Numbered from the stretch's first letter, positions 19,051 to 30,259 are shown. The stretch is 64,000 nucleotides of DNA from Nitrospira sp. CR1.2 (GCA_014055495.1 WIAG01000011.1:1-64000), one strand, 5' to 3'. Numbers and translations: made by a program. The notes: a model not told the origin generated them from the letters alone.

Positions 19051-19092
19051 TCGACGCTGAAACAGCTAGGTGCTAGCGGAAATGGGGACGAC

Positions 19093-19869
19093 ATGGCTCG
19101 AATCATTGCTGTTGCAAATCAAAAAGGTGGAGTGGGTAAAACGACCACCTCGGTGAATCTTGCCGCAGCCCTGGCGATCGAAGGGGGGGCTGTCTTGCTG
19201 GTGGATATCGATCCTCAGGGGAATGCCACCAGCGGGCTTGGCGTGGATGCCATGGCGCTCGGGAAAACGATTTACAATGCATTGATTGTGAGGGAAAGTC
19301 TTGCCGCTCTCACTATGAATACTGCGGTGAATGGATTGTCGTTGGCTCCTGCCAACTCGCACCTCGCCGGCGCAGAGGTTGAACTGGTGAATATTGAAGG
19401 GCGAGAGCATCGTCTGAAGGAAGCATTGGCAGAGGTCGCCGACCGATACGACACGATTTTGCTGGATTGCCCTCCCGCCCTGGGCCTCTTGACGATCAAT
19501 GCGATGGTGGCTGCCCATTCGGTGCTGATTCCCGTTCAATGTGAATACTATGCGATGGAAGGATTGGGTCGGCTCATGGAGAGCATTCAGCGTCTCAGGC
19601 AATCACTCAATCCGAATCTTGAGATTGAGGGTATTGTGCTGACGATGTACGACGCGCGTAACTCGCTGGCACGCCAAGTCGTTGAGCAGATTCGCGGGCA
19701 TTTTGGTGAGCGCGTCTATCAAACCATGATCCCTCGCAATGTGACGTTGGCTGAAGCGCCGAGCTACGGCCGTCCGGCGCTGCTCTACAACATGGCATCT
19801 TCCGGTGCCCAAGCCTATCTTTCCCTAGCCAAGGAGTTTGTGGTCCATGGAGAAAAAAGCCCTCGGTAG
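19093..19869 (+). CDS. parA: chromosome-partitioning ATPase ParA (Soj)
   Basis: The 258-residue Walker-type ATPase forms DNA-bound gradients that move ParB-parS complexes. The deviant Walker A KGGVGKTTTSVNLA begins at residue 11, DIDPQGNATSGLG follows, and DCPPALGLLTINA marks the Walker B region. The short N-terminus without a DNA-binding domain marks it as chromosomal type Ia-less Soj. It overlaps parB by 23 bases. Confidence 0.97.
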   Translation: MARIIAVANQKGGVGKTTTSVNLAAALAIEGGAVLLVDIDPQGNATSGLGVDAMALGKTIYNALIVRESLAALTMNTAVNGLSLAPANSHLAGAEVELVNIEGREHRLKEALAEVADRYDTILLDCPPALGLLTINAMVAAHSVLIPVQCEYYAMEGLGRLMESIQRLRQSLNPNLEIEGIVLTMYDARNSLARQVVEQIRGHFGERVYQTMIPRNVTLAEAPSYGRPALLYNMASSGAQAYLSLAKEFVVHGEKSPR

Positions 19870-20695
19870 AGGTCTCGATGCGCTCTTGCCGAGCGGTCGA
19901 GCAACAGCGGATCCTGAGCGTGGGGACGTCCAGGAGTTGCGCCTGGAAGCCATTGTCCCGAATAGGTTTCAACCACGACAGCAATTCTCAGAAGTTGAAT
20001 TGGCCGAACTCACGGCATCACTGAAAGAAAATGGCCTCCTCCAGCCGATTCTTGTGCGACGCAAGGGGGACGGCATTTATGAATTGATTGCCGGTGAACG
20101 TCGATTGAGAGCTGCTAAGTTGGCGGGAATGCAGAAGATTCCTGCTCTTGTTCGAAATGTCTCCGATCAAGAGTCCATGGTCCTCGCCTTGGTGGAAAAC
20201 CTGCAACGGGACGACCTGAATCCCATGGAGACCGCGCGAGCCTATCAGCGGATGTTGAACGAGTTCGGGCTCACCCAGGAGGCCATCGCGCAGAAGGTGG
20301 CTTGCGATCGGTCGTCTGTGGCGAACATGTTGCGCTTAACCTCGTTGCCTGTCGAGGTTCAGCACATGATCGAGACCGATCAATTGTCGACAGGGCACGC
20401 GAAAGTGATTCTGGGGCTCGTGACGCCTGCTGCGCAAATCAGCTTGGCGACGCAGATCGTCCATGAGCAATTGTCGGTGCGTGAGGCCGAGCGGGTGGTG
20501 CAGGGGCACGCGGAGGCGAAAAAGGCTGGGAAGCGTCCGGTTCGGGCACCCCTGCGGTCGGATCTCGAGGAGCGGCTACAGAAGCGCTTGGGGACGAGGG
20601 TGGATGTTCAGCGAGGGCGCCGCAGCGGTAAAATCGTCATTCATTATTTTTCTCCTGAAGAATTGGAGGGGCTGGTTGAACGATTGCTCGATTGA
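19847..20695 (+). CDS. parB: chromosome-partitioning protein ParB (Spo0J)
   Basis: ParB is a CTP-dependent clamp that loads at parS. The 282 residues begin MEKKALGRGLDALLP, the usual ParA-stimulating N-terminus. GERRLRAAKLAG is the CTP-binding Arg motif, LTQEAIAQKVACDRSSVANM is the helix-turn-helix, and a C-terminal dimerisation domain ends the protein. The start at 19847 overlaps parA. Two parS sites lie within 1.5 kb upstream. Confidence 0.97.
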   Translation: MEKKALGRGLDALLPSGRATADPERGDVQELRLEAIVPNRFQPRQQFSEVELAELTASLKENGLLQPILVRRKGDGIYELIAGERRLRAAKLAGMQKIPALVRNVSDQESMVLALVENLQRDDLNPMETARAYQRMLNEFGLTQEAIAQKVACDRSSVANMLRLTSLPVEVQHMIETDQLSTGHAKVILGLVTPAAQISLATQIVHEQLSVREAERVVQGHAEAKKAGKRPVRAPLRSDLEERLQKRLGTRVDVQRGRRSGKIVIHYFSPEELEGLVERLLD

Positions 20696-20840
20696 TGGCC
20701 GACACATTTTCAGGGCAGCTTTTTGCTGTTTGACCGGAGTAGAATGCCGGCACATTCACCGGGATTGGCGTGACCTGGGTGTGAATAACTGTCCGCCGAG
20801 GTGACCTTGTGTGAAGTAGTAACACGTGGGAGGTGTGAGC

Positions 20841-21323
20841 ATGGCGTGGATTAATAAGGACAAGCCGGAAGGAAAGCGTCAAGCGGGACAAAGTGAGGGA
20901 AGTGAAATGGAAAATTTGGAATCGACGGCACCTCGTGAAGGGAACGAAGAGATTAATGCCTTTGTGGGAAAGGGAGTCAGCTTTAAGGGCGTGATTTCCT
21001 ATAACGGCACGGTCCGCATCGACGGCAACCTGGATGGAGAGATTCATACGGAAGGCGTCCTGTTGGTCGGAGAAGATGCCGTGTTGACGGCGAAGATTAC
21101 GGCCGGGACGGTCGTGTGTAAGGGGAAAATCACCGGCGATATCAGCGCGCGGGAAAAGGTGAAATTGCGGGCTCCTGCCGTCGTCAATGCCGGAGTGAAG
21201 GCACCGTTGCTGGCGATGGAGGAGGGAGTGGTGTTCAACGGTACGTTGGAGATGAGCCAGACCGGTACGCGCGAGCCTCAGGGGACGACGCGGGGTCAGG
21301 GCGTGAAGCTGGTGAACGGATAG
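20841..21323 (+). CDS. bactofilin (first of two)
   Basis: Bactofilins polymerise into non-polar cytoskeletal filaments. The 160-residue protein has a charged N-terminal tail (about 1-35) and a central beta-helical DUF583 core (about 40-135) with FKGVISYNGTVRIDGNLDGE and short repeats. A Gln/Gly-rich tail completes it. GGGAGG precedes the ATG at 20841. Position directly after parAB suggests a role in anchoring the partition complex, as known for bactofilins of Myxococcus; that function is inference here. Confidence 0.93.
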   Translation: MAWINKDKPEGKRQAGQSEGSEMENLESTAPREGNEEINAFVGKGVSFKGVISYNGTVRIDGNLDGEIHTEGVLLVGEDAVLTAKITAGTVVCKGKITGDISAREKVKLRAPAVVNAGVKAPLLAMEEGVVFNGTLEMSQTGTREPQGTTRGQGVKLVNG

Positions 21324-21447
21324 TCCGGTTCGACGCCGATGTCACGTCGGTCGAACTGGTCCTTGCGCGCAAGAGGCGGGCAGGGCGGTTGAATTCAGTC
21401 CGCGCCACGGGTGGTCATCACCGTGGGGGATGTCAAGGAGGACGCTG

Positions 21448-21903
21448 ATGTGGGGTGAGACTAAAAAGCAGTCCGTCGCGGAAGACGACAAGTTCACCTT
21501 TCTCGGGAAGGGCACAAGTTTTAAAGGCATCGTCACCTTCGATGGCACCGTCCGTATCGATGGCCGTGTCGAGGGGGAGGTCCACACAGGTGGCGCGGTG
21601 ATCGTCGGGGAAAGCGCCCTGATTAAAGGCGTGATCGCCGCCGGCTCAGTCGAGATCAGTGGGCGGGTGAAGGGGTCGATTACGGCGCAACAGAAGGTGG
21701 AAATTCAGAAGCCCGGGATTCTCATCGGGGACATCCAGAGCCCCGTCATCGTGATTGAGGAAGGGGCGCATTTTCACGGCATGAGTAATATGGGCGCCGA
21801 GAAGTGGTCGGAAGACGAGTCCTCCGAATTCGGTGCTCCGCAGGATCCGGGTGTGCGCGACCTCGTCGCCCATCGCGGGAAAGTCAAAACTCAAGAGCCG
21901 TAA
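21448..21903 (+). CDS. bactofilin (second of two)
   Basis: The 151-residue paralogue of the preceding gene shares the core motif FKGIVTFDGTVRIDGRVEGE and the beta-helix repeats, but has a shorter N-terminal tail and a longer acidic C-terminal tail. AAGGAGGA lies eight bases before the ATG. The pair probably arose by duplication and may co-polymerise. Confidence 0.93.
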   Translation: MWGETKKQSVAEDDKFTFLGKGTSFKGIVTFDGTVRIDGRVEGEVHTGGAVIVGESALIKGVIAAGSVEISGRVKGSITAQQKVEIQKPGILIGDIQSPVIVIEEGAHFHGMSNMGAEKWSEDESSEFGAPQDPGVRDLVAHRGKVKTQEP

Positions 21904-21934
21904 GTGCCGGCTCGTTGTTCTCCCGGTATCAGGT

Positions 21935-23017
21935 ATGACACGTCAGACGGTGCTGCTAGGTATGAGCGGCGGAGTGGATAGCTCCGTCGCCGCATCCTTA
22001 CTCGTCCAGCAAGGGTATGAGGTCCACGGCGTTACGCTACAGGTGTGGGAGCACGAAGACGAGCAGGTTGCCGCATCGAAACGCTGGGAAGAGCGAGGCT
22101 GTTGCAAGATTGGAATTGCAAAGTTTGTCGCGCAGCGTCTACGTATTCCATACGAGGTGGTCGATCGCCGCGACGTCTTTCAACATGGCGTCATTGACGA
22201 TTTCGTCGCGGGATATGCGTCCGGCACGACCCCCAATCCCTGTGTCCGCTGCAACGAGCGGGTGAAGCTCCGGTCACTCTATGCCCTGGCACAGGAGCGA
22301 GGCATGGACTACGTGGCGACCGGGCATTACGCGCGTGTTCAGGAGGCGGCGGGCCAGTGGTCGTTGCACCGAGCACTCGATGCGCGCAAAGATCAGAGCT
22401 ATTTCCTGTATCGAATCCAGGCAGACTGGCTGCCGCGGTTGTTGTTTCCGGTGGGCGCCCTGCAAAAAACCGACGTCTGGAAAGAAGCGGCATCCCTTGG
22501 GCTGCCGGTTGAAGAACTCAAGGAAAGCCAAGAGATTTGTTTTGTGAGCCATGGCGATTATCGCACGTTCCTGGAAAAAGAACGGCCGGAACTGAAGCAG
22601 CCAGGCTCCTTCGTGGGGGTCGACGGGGAAGTGCTGGGACGGCATGAGGGCATCGCCTTTTATACGCCGGGTCAGCGTCGTGGCCTCGGCATTGCGGTGG
22701 GACAGAGGTTGTACGTGCAAAAGGTGGAGCCGGAATCGGGGCACGTCGTGTTGTGCGCAGAGGAGCAGCTGGCGCAGGCACATTGCCTGGTCGGCGATCT
22801 CAAGTTGTTCGCGGAGGGGATTGGCGCACACCCGGTGGAGGCCGAGGTGAAGATTCGTTATGCCACGCCGCCGACCGCGGCAACACTCCTTCCCTCAGGT
22901 GACGGAACTCTGCTGATCCGATTCCACCAGCCGCAGCGGGCCCTGAGTCCAGGACAGTCCGCCGTCTTTTATCGAGGCGACCGGGTACTCGGGGGTGGGA
23001 TCATTCAACGTTCTTAG
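21935..23017 (+). CDS. mnmA: tRNA-specific 2-thiouridylase MnmA
   Basis: It transfers sulfur to U34 of Lys, Glu and Gln tRNAs. The 360-residue protein starts with the PP-loop GMSGGVDSSVAASLL (about 9-23). The two catalytic cysteines are visible in NPCVRCNERVK and SQEICFV. It shares the U34-modification theme with mnmE and mnmG upstream. I chose the ATG at 21935 because the PP-loop follows immediately; an upstream start would overlap the bactofilin. Confidence 0.96.
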   Translation: MTRQTVLLGMSGGVDSSVAASLLVQQGYEVHGVTLQVWEHEDEQVAASKRWEERGCCKIGIAKFVAQRLRIPYEVVDRRDVFQHGVIDDFVAGYASGTTPNPCVRCNERVKLRSLYALAQERGMDYVATGHYARVQEAAGQWSLHRALDARKDQSYFLYRIQADWLPRLLFPVGALQKTDVWKEAASLGLPVEELKESQEICFVSHGDYRTFLEKERPELKQPGSFVGVDGEVLGRHEGIAFYTPGQRRGLGIAVGQRLYVQKVEPESGHVVLCAEEQLAQAHCLVGDLKLFAEGIGAHPVEAEVKIRYATPPTAATLLPSGDGTLLIRFHQPQRALSPGQSAVFYRGDRVLGGGIIQRS

Positions 23018-23056
23018 GCCGCGGGTGGTTCGCACCCTTCGCGCCACGTTCTCTCC

Positions 23057-23086
23057 TTGACAGTACCCGCGTTTGAATGCTAACTT
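23057..23086 (+). promoter_or_regulatory. sigma-70 promoter for the atpHAGDC operon
   Basis: TTGACA (23057-23062), an 18-base spacer and TAACTT (23081-23086) lie 78 bases before the atpH start, in the gap after mnmA. It suggests the F1 genes have their own transcript. Confidence 0.7.
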
Positions 23087-23164
23087 GGCGCGCTTTTTGT
23101 CGTGCCCACCGCACGCAAGCTTCCCGTTTGATCAAAACACGGTTAACCGTAGCGGATAGTCATT

Positions 23165-23704
23165 GTGATTAAGACAGCCGTCGCACGTCGATACGCAAAA
23201 GCTCTGTTCGAACTTCTTGACACACCCAGCATCGAGTCGGCCCGCGTGACGTTGAATGGCTTAGGAGAGGCCTTCGCGCAGTCGGCCGCCCTGCGGCACG
23301 CGGTCGCGTCACCGGTATTCCCGGAAGCCACCAAGTTAGGCGTGCTGATCGAAGTGGCCACCAAGCTCGGGTGCCCTGCGGTCGTCAAGCGGTTCCTTGA
23401 TCAGTTGGTGAAAAAGAATCGCGTCAGTTTCCTGCCCGACATCGCCGAGGCCTTTGCCAAGCTGGTGGATGAATCCAAAGGGACGCAGCAAGTGCTTGTG
23501 TCCTCCGCAACCGCCTTGCCTGCGACCGAGCAAGATCGGATTACCAGCCGATTGCGTGATGTGTTGCAGCGCGACGTCGATGTCACTTTCCATACAGAAC
23601 CTGAACATGTCGCCGGCCTCCATATCCGCCTGGGCAGCACCGTCGTAGATAGCACGGTCCGGGGCCGACTGAGCGCCATGCAGCGTGTGTTGACCAAGGA
23701 GTAG
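23165..23704 (+). CDS. atpH: ATP synthase subunit delta
   Basis: The 179-residue subunit links F1 to the F0 stator. It begins with a GTG start and [18 protein letters not shown], and contains [20 protein letters not shown] and the C-terminal [19 protein letters not shown] typical of the OSCP/delta family. The usual upstream genes for a, c and b subunits are absent; mnmA precedes it instead. Confidence 0.96.
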   Translation: MIKTAVARRYAKALFELLDTPSIESARVTLNGLGEAFAQSAALRHAVASPVFPEATKLGVLIEVATKLGCPAVVKRFLDQLVKKNRVSFLPDIAEAFAKLVDESKGTQQVLVSSATALPATEQDRITSRLRDVLQRDVDVTFHTEPEHVAGLHIRLGSTVVDSTVRGRLSAMQRVLTKE

Positions 23705-23706
23705 CC

Positions 23707-25224
23707 ATGCAGATCAAGGCAGAAGAGATCAGCTCCATTATCAAAGAGAAGATCAAGGGCTTCGATCAACAGGTCGATGTCAGCCAGACCGGGTCCGTCA
23801 TTCAGGTCGGTGACGGTATTGCGAAAGTGTACGGACTGGATGGCGCGATGGCCGGCGAAATGCTCGAATTCCCGGGCGGACTGTACGGCATCGCCTTGAA
23901 CCTCGAAGAAGACAATGTCGGCGCGGTGCTGATGGGCGACGACGTTGGGATTAAAGAAGGCGATCCCGTCAAGCGTACCGGCAGAATTGCGGAAATCCCG
24001 GTCGGTGAGGCGCTGGTCGGCCGCGTGGTGAACGCGATCGGGCAGCCGATCGACGGTAAGGGGCCGATCAATTCGCAGCACTCCTCGCGCATTGAAGTCG
24101 TGGCGCCGGGTGTGAATACGAGACAGTCCGTTCGTGAACCGCTGCAGACGGGAATCAAGGCCATCGATGCCATGATTCCCATCGGTCGCGGTCAGCGCGA
24201 GTTGATCATCGGCGATCGCCAGACCGGAAAAACTGCCATTGCCGTCGATACCATCATCAATCAGAAGGGGCTCGGCGTCTTCTGTATCTATGTCGCCGTC
24301 GGACAAAAGCGGTCGACCGTCGCACGCGTCGTGAAGACCCTGGAAGAAAATCACGCCATGGAATACAGCATGGTCGTGGCGGCCACCGCCAGCGATCCTG
24401 CGCCGATGCAGTTCTTGGCTCCGTTTGCCGGGGCCGCGATCGGTGAATATTTCCGTGATAACGGGAAGCACGCCCTGATTGTCTACGACGATCTGTCGAA
24501 ACACGCCGTCGCCTATCGTCAGCTTTCCCTCCTGCTCCGTCGTCCCCCTGGCCGTGAGGCCTATCCCGGCGACGTGTTCTATCTGCACTCTCGTCTCTTG
24601 GAGCGTGCCGCGAAATTAAGCGATAAGTTGGGCGGTGGTAGTTTGACGGCCCTTCCGATCATTGAAACACAGGCCGGCGACGTGTCGGCTTATATTCCGA
24701 CCAACGTCATCTCCATTACCGACGGACAGATCTATCTCGGCAGTGATTTGTTTTATTCCGGGATTCGTCCGGCGATCAACGTCGGTCTGTCCGTGTCCCG
24801 CGTCGGCGGTTCCGCGCAGATCAAGACCATGAAGCAGGTCGCCGGTACGCTCCGCCTTGATCTTGCGCAGTACCGAGAAATGGCTGCGTTCGCGCAGTTC
24901 GGCAGCGAGCTGGACAAAGCGACCCAGATGCAGCTTGCCCGTGGTGTCCGCATGGTGGAACTGCTGAAGCAGGGGCAATACAAACCGATGCCGGTCGCCG
25001 ACCAGGTTTTGTCGATCTATGCCGGAGTCAACGGTTTCCTGGATGACGTCCCTGTGGAGAAGGTGCTGCAGTTCGAAGCAGACCTGCTGCACTATGTCGC
25101 GCAGAACCATCAGGATATGCGCAAAGATATCGCCACGGTCGGAAAGATCGATGACAAAGTAGGTGGGAAGCTCAAAGAAATCATTTCGACGTTTAAGCAG
25201 AAAATGGGCTATGGAGGAAAGTAA
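23707..25224 (+). CDS. atpA: ATP synthase subunit alpha
   Basis: This is the non-catalytic nucleotide-binding F1 subunit. The 505 residues include the P-loop GDRQTGKT (about 169-176), [20 protein letters not shown] before it, and the signature [17 protein letters not shown]. It lies two bases after atpH. Confidence 0.98.
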   Translation: MQIKAEEISSIIKEKIKGFDQQVDVSQTGSVIQVGDGIAKVYGLDGAMAGEMLEFPGGLYGIALNLEEDNVGAVLMGDDVGIKEGDPVKRTGRIAEIPVGEALVGRVVNAIGQPIDGKGPINSQHSSRIEVVAPGVNTRQSVREPLQTGIKAIDAMIPIGRGQRELIIGDRQTGKTAIAVDTIINQKGLGVFCIYVAVGQKRSTVARVVKTLEENHAMEYSMVVAATASDPAPMQFLAPFAGAAIGEYFRDNGKHALIVYDDLSKHAVAYRQLSLLLRRPPGREAYPGDVFYLHSRLLERAAKLSDKLGGGSLTALPIIETQAGDVSAYIPTNVISITDGQIYLGSDLFYSGIRPAINVGLSVSRVGGSAQIKTMKQVAGTLRLDLAQYREMAAFAQFGSELDKATQMQLARGVRMVELLKQGQYKPMPVADQVLSIYAGVNGFLDDVPVEKVLQFEADLLHYVAQNHQDMRKDIATVGKIDDKVGGKLKEIISTFKQKMGYGGK

Positions 25225-25309
25225 GATATTGTGATGGCGTGATGGGGGGGGAGTGATCATTCCTCTCTTCGCTGAATCGCCCAATCGCCTCTGTCTACTT
25301 CCGTAAGAT

Positions 25310-26194
25310 ATGCCGAGTTTACAATCACTCAGGCGGAAAATTGCCGCCTTCAAAAATACGCAGAAGATCACGAAGGCCATGAAAATGGTCGCGGCGGCGA
25401 AGCTCAAGCGCTCGCAGGATCGTATTCTCGCGGCTCGTCCGTACGCGCATAAAATGCGAGGCGTGCTCAGCAATCTGAGCCAACGTGTGAATCGTACCTC
25501 CCATCCCTTGCTCCAAAAGCGTGAGGGGAGGAAAATCGAAATCCTCGTCGTTACGAGCGATCGCGGTCTCTGCGGCGGCTTTAACGGAAATATCGTCAGA
25601 AAGAGCGCCGAATTCGTCCGGCAATGCGAGGCCCAAGGCTTGTCGGTCAATCTCAGTCTCATCGGGCGCAAGGGCCGTGATTATTTCCGTCGACGGTCGT
25701 GGCCAATTAGGCAGGAGTGGACCGGGATTTTCGATAAATTGAGCTTTGAGCATGCCATCGATATCGGTGGTGACCTGGCCGAAAATTTCGTCAAGGGGAC
25801 CTTCGACGAACTATACGTGGTCTACAACGAGTTTAAGTCTGCCATTCAACAGCGAGTGATTGTCGAAAAGCTGTTCCCTATCGATGCCGCTGCGGAATTC
25901 GGTGCGCCACAAGCCACCGAAGGTTCTTCCCTTGGCGGCAGCTATCTGTATGAGCCAGATGAGGGCGAACTTCTGAACGCGCTGGTTCCGAAGCACTTTC
26001 AGATTCAAACCTACCGAATTTTGCTGGAGTCTGCGGCCGCGGAGCATGGCGCACGAATGGCGGCCATGGACGGCGCGACCCGCAATGCCGGTCAGCTGAT
26101 CAAGAAAGTCACGTTGTATTACAACAAGACCCGCCAAGCGGCCATTACCAAAGAACTCATGGACATCGTGGGTGGCGCAGAGGCCCTGAAATAA
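25310..26194 (+). CDS. atpG: ATP synthase subunit gamma
   Basis: The central rotor shaft of F1. The 294-residue protein starts MPSLQSLRRKIAAFKNTQKI, and the C-terminal helix contains ERGARMAAMDGATRNAG-like residues (here EHGARMAAMDGATRNA). Both coiled-coil termini are intact. An 85-base gap separates it from atpA. Confidence 0.97.
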   Translation: MPSLQSLRRKIAAFKNTQKITKAMKMVAAAKLKRSQDRILAARPYAHKMRGVLSNLSQRVNRTSHPLLQKREGRKIEILVVTSDRGLCGGFNGNIVRKSAEFVRQCEAQGLSVNLSLIGRKGRDYFRRRSWPIRQEWTGIFDKLSFEHAIDIGGDLAENFVKGTFDELYVVYNEFKSAIQQRVIVEKLFPIDAAAEFGAPQATEGSSLGGSYLYEPDEGELLNALVPKHFQIQTYRILLESAAAEHGARMAAMDGATRNAGQLIKKVTLYYNKTRQAAITKELMDIVGGAEALK

Positions 26195-26226
26195 AATCTG
26201 GACTGAGGAATGCTGCACGACGGTAA

Positions 26227-27705
<1,479 letters not shown>

Positions 27706-27720
27706 GAAGGGGCGAATCGA

Positions 27721-27788
27721 GCGTCCTCGTTGCTCGCGCAACGCGCGGCCTCCGAAGGCCCTCGTTGGACGCGCGCAGGCGAGGACGC
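27721..27788. repeat. large imperfect inverted repeat between atpD and atpC
   Basis: Outer arms GCGTCCTCG (27721-27729) and CGAGGACGC (27780-27788) are perfect complements. An inner hairpin GGCCT-CCGA-AGGCC lies at 27747-27760, and GCGCG-rich segments lie between. It looks like an intercistronic palindromic element. I cannot test from this window whether it is dispersed through the genome. Confidence 0.65.
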
Positions 27789-27829
27789 ATCGCTTCTCCC
27801 TCATGGTGCAGGGGAGTAGTAGAACAAAG

Positions 27830-28252
27830 ATGGCTGGAAAGATTCTCTTAGAAGTCGTGACGCCGGAGAAGTTGCTCTTGAGTCAGGAGGTTGATGAGGT
27901 CATCGCTCCAGGCAGTGAGGGAGAGTTCGGCGTTCTACCAGGACATTGCCACCTGTTGTCCAGTCTGCGTATCGGAGAGCTTCGGTATAAGTCACAAGAG
28001 GTCTGGCACTTTATGTCGATCCTGTGGGGCTACGCCGAAGTCACACCCGCCAAAGTCACCGTCATGGCGGAAATTGCTGAGAAGGCTGAGGACATCGATG
28101 TTGGTCGTGCGCAACAGGCCGTTGAAAAGGCTGAGCAGCGCCTCCAGGCAGGGGGGCTTCCCTCGGAAGTCAAAGAAGCGCAGATCAGCCTGGAAAAGGC
28201 TCGTCTTCGGAAAAAGATTGCCGATCGTGCGCGCAAGGCTGGCCACGCGTAA
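27830..28252 (+). CDS. atpC: ATP synthase subunit epsilon
   Basis: The 140-residue regulatory F1 subunit begins MAGKILLEVVTPEKLLLSQE. The sandwich-domain motif GSEGEFGVLPGHCHLL is clear, followed by a two-helix C-terminal domain (about 90-138). I chose the ATG at 27830, about 13 bases after GGGGAG; longer in-frame extensions run into the inverted repeat. It ends the F1 operon. Confidence 0.94.
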   Translation: MAGKILLEVVTPEKLLLSQEVDEVIAPGSEGEFGVLPGHCHLLSSLRIGELRYKSQEVWHFMSILWGYAEVTPAKVTVMAEIAEKAEDIDVGRAQQAVEKAEQRLQAGGLPSEVKEAQISLEKARLRKKIADRARKAGHA

Positions 28253-29201
28253 AGATTCGACCTCCCGGCCCTCCGTCGTTGCATCTCCGTGTCCCCGATC
28301 TTCTCGTGCCGACGTCTTCCGCACCAACCTCGTCCGGTTCTCTCTTCTCCTCATACTCCTGTGCCTGGTCTCAGCTTGTGCTGCCCCTGCGATCCATACT
28401 CGGCCGGTTCAGGAGGAGGCCGAATGGCTCGTTCGATTGGATTCGGTCGCTCCTGTTGATCGCACCGGGATTCGTTACGAACATCCGGCGACGTGGAGTG
28501 AGCAGGATCTCTTTGCCATTCTGAGTCGGCTGTTCCTCGAGCAGCGCGTCGGCCTGATGGATGAGCCGAAACCGGTGCGGGAAGTGTTTTCACGTGAGGA
28601 GTTGCAGAATATCCTGCCAGGGTTGAGAACGGCATTTCAAACCGCCGCGGCGAATGAATGGGTGGCCTTCAGCATCATGCAGTACCAGGGTGCCGAAGAA
28701 CGTGTCGTGACGTCGGGGGGATTGTTTCAGGACCAGCATCGATTACACATTGTTGTCGCCAATCATCGGGCAATCATTCAAGCGAACTCCCGGGAGTTGC
28801 TCAAGATCAAACACAATCCCCTGTACTCAGTCAATGGACCCGGGGGCATTCTGGGCATCGAACCTCGCCGGTATGTGCTCTCAACCAAGGCGAACTGGTC
28901 CGGAGGCTACCAAGCATCGGCTAACGAGATGGTGCTGGACCATGAGGGATTTCTGGCAACCCTCAACGCGTCCGATCGCCGGGGGGTGACCACATACATC
29001 AGGCGATCGGGGCCACTGGGCGAGACTCATACCTCTTCAAGCCTTGTGGAATCGGCGGGTGAAGGGAGCACCAACAATCCATCGGCGACCCTTGAACGCC
29101 TCGAAGCTGAAATCGAACAACTCAAGCGGCAGCTTGCCGACAAGCAACTGCAGGTGGAGCGCCTGAAGGGCATCCCGTCCCGCCTACCAACCAACCGGTG
29201 A
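28227..29201 (+). CDS. putative lipoprotein of unknown function
   Basis: The frame has a lipoprotein signal FSLLLILLCLVSAC (Cys51 from the chosen start) followed by about 270 exported residues. No family was recognised. The C-terminal 45 residues (LERLEAEIEQLKRQLADKQL) form a coiled coil. The start is uncertain: the only codons near the signal are GTG at 28227 and TTG at 28218, both inside the end of atpC, which leaves an unusually long basic n-region. A non-standard start closer to the signal cannot be excluded. It follows the ATP synthase operon on the same strand. Confidence 0.75.
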   Translation: MRARLATRKDSTSRPSVVASPCPRSSRADVFRTNLVRFSLLLILLCLVSACAAPAIHTRPVQEEAEWLVRLDSVAPVDRTGIRYEHPATWSEQDLFAILSRLFLEQRVGLMDEPKPVREVFSREELQNILPGLRTAFQTAAANEWVAFSIMQYQGAEERVVTSGGLFQDQHRLHIVVANHRAIIQANSRELLKIKHNPLYSVNGPGGILGIEPRRYVLSTKANWSGGYQASANEMVLDHEGFLATLNASDRRGVTTYIRRSGPLGETHTSSSLVESAGEGSTNNPSATLERLEAEIEQLKRQLADKQLQVERLKGIPSRLPTNR

Positions 29202-29320
29202 GCCTCACGGGACTATAGTGAACCACCGCACGGTCATGAGGGGGAGCCAGTTCCCAAAGCACAGCCCCTCTTGTCGAGCGTAACTCTCGCTATGCCAACA
29301 CTGCAAAGCGTGGGGAAGAC

Positions 29321-30259
29321 GTGCAGACAGAGTTCATCATCTCCGCGGGTGAAAGACCAAAACGACTAGACCTGTTTTTGGTTCACCGTGAACCGAAACT
29401 CTCGCGAGCGGCCTTGCAGCGGATGATTCAAGCCGGGTGGGTGAGGATCAACGATCGTGGCGCGAAACCGAGCCGGAAGGTGAAGCCAGGGGATGTCGTA
29501 CGGTTCGATAGCCCACAACCTGCGCCACTATTGTGCCACGGTCAGACCCAGGTTCTCGACATTCTCTATGAGGACCCTGCCTGCCTCGTCATCAACAAAC
29601 CGGCCGGCATTGTGTGTCATCCCGGTCCTGGCCATTGGAACGACACCTTGCTCAATGCTCTCCTCGACCACCTGGGGGTAACCGGAGCTATCAGCAAAAT
29701 CGGGTTCGTCCACCGACTCGACAAGGACACGTCGGGGTTGCTGGTCGTGGCCAAAACTCCGGAGGCCCACCGGTGTCTGTCCGAACAATTCGAGCACCAT
29801 ACCATCACGAGAGCGTACGAAGCCTTGGTTCATGCAGTTCCACGACTACCCACAGGCCTCATCGACAGGGCGATCGGCCCTGAGACGGGAAGCTTGACAC
29901 GCATGTCGGTTCATACACTGCGCCCAAAGTCCTCCAGCACAGCCTATCAGGTCGAGGAAACGTTCGCTGGGAGAGCTGCACGCCTGGTGTTGATGCCGCG
30001 TACGGGCCGGACTCACCAGATTCGTGCGCATCTTGAGACGATCGGGCATCCGATCATCGGTGACAAGGTCTATGGCGGCAGCCCCACCAGTGTAGCCGAC
30101 AGGATACCGGCTCCCCGGGTGATGCTGCACGCGCGGAAACTCGCCTTCCAACATCCGGAACATCGGGACTATTGTGAATTCGAGGTGGAGGCGCCAACGG
30201 ACTTTCAGTCGATCAGTGGCATGCTTCGTCTGCTGGTGTCTAGAGAGCCCAAGCCATAA
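29321..30259 (+). CDS. RluA/RluD-family pseudouridine synthase (first copy)
   Basis: It converts specific uridines of 23S rRNA (or tRNA) to pseudouridine. The 312-residue protein has an N-terminal S4 RNA-binding domain (about 12-70) and the catalytic domain with VHRLDKDTSGLLVVAKT (the Asp is catalytic) and RTGRTHQIRAHL. The start is a GTG at 29321. A second RluD-like gene lies 1.2 kb downstream. The pair differs enough to be specialised paralogues; which target each modifies is not readable from sequence. Confidence 0.93.
   Translation: MQTEFIISAGERPKRLDLFLVHREPKLSRAALQRMIQAGWVRINDRGAKPSRKVKPGDVVRFDSPQPAPLLCHGQTQVLDILYEDPACLVINKPAGIVCHPGPGHWNDTLLNALLDHLGVTGAISKIGFVHRLDKDTSGLLVVAKTPEAHRCLSEQFEHHTITRAYEALVHAVPRLPTGLIDRAIGPETGSLTRMSVHTLRPKSSSTAYQVEETFAGRAARLVLMPRTGRTHQIRAHLETIGHPIIGDKVYGGSPTSVADRIPAPRVMLHARKLAFQHPEHRDYCEFEVEAPTDFQSISGMLRLLVSREPKP

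Noticed and set aside
23401-24588. 395-codon open frame on the minus strand
   Set aside because: Antisense to atpH and atpA, which are unmistakable.
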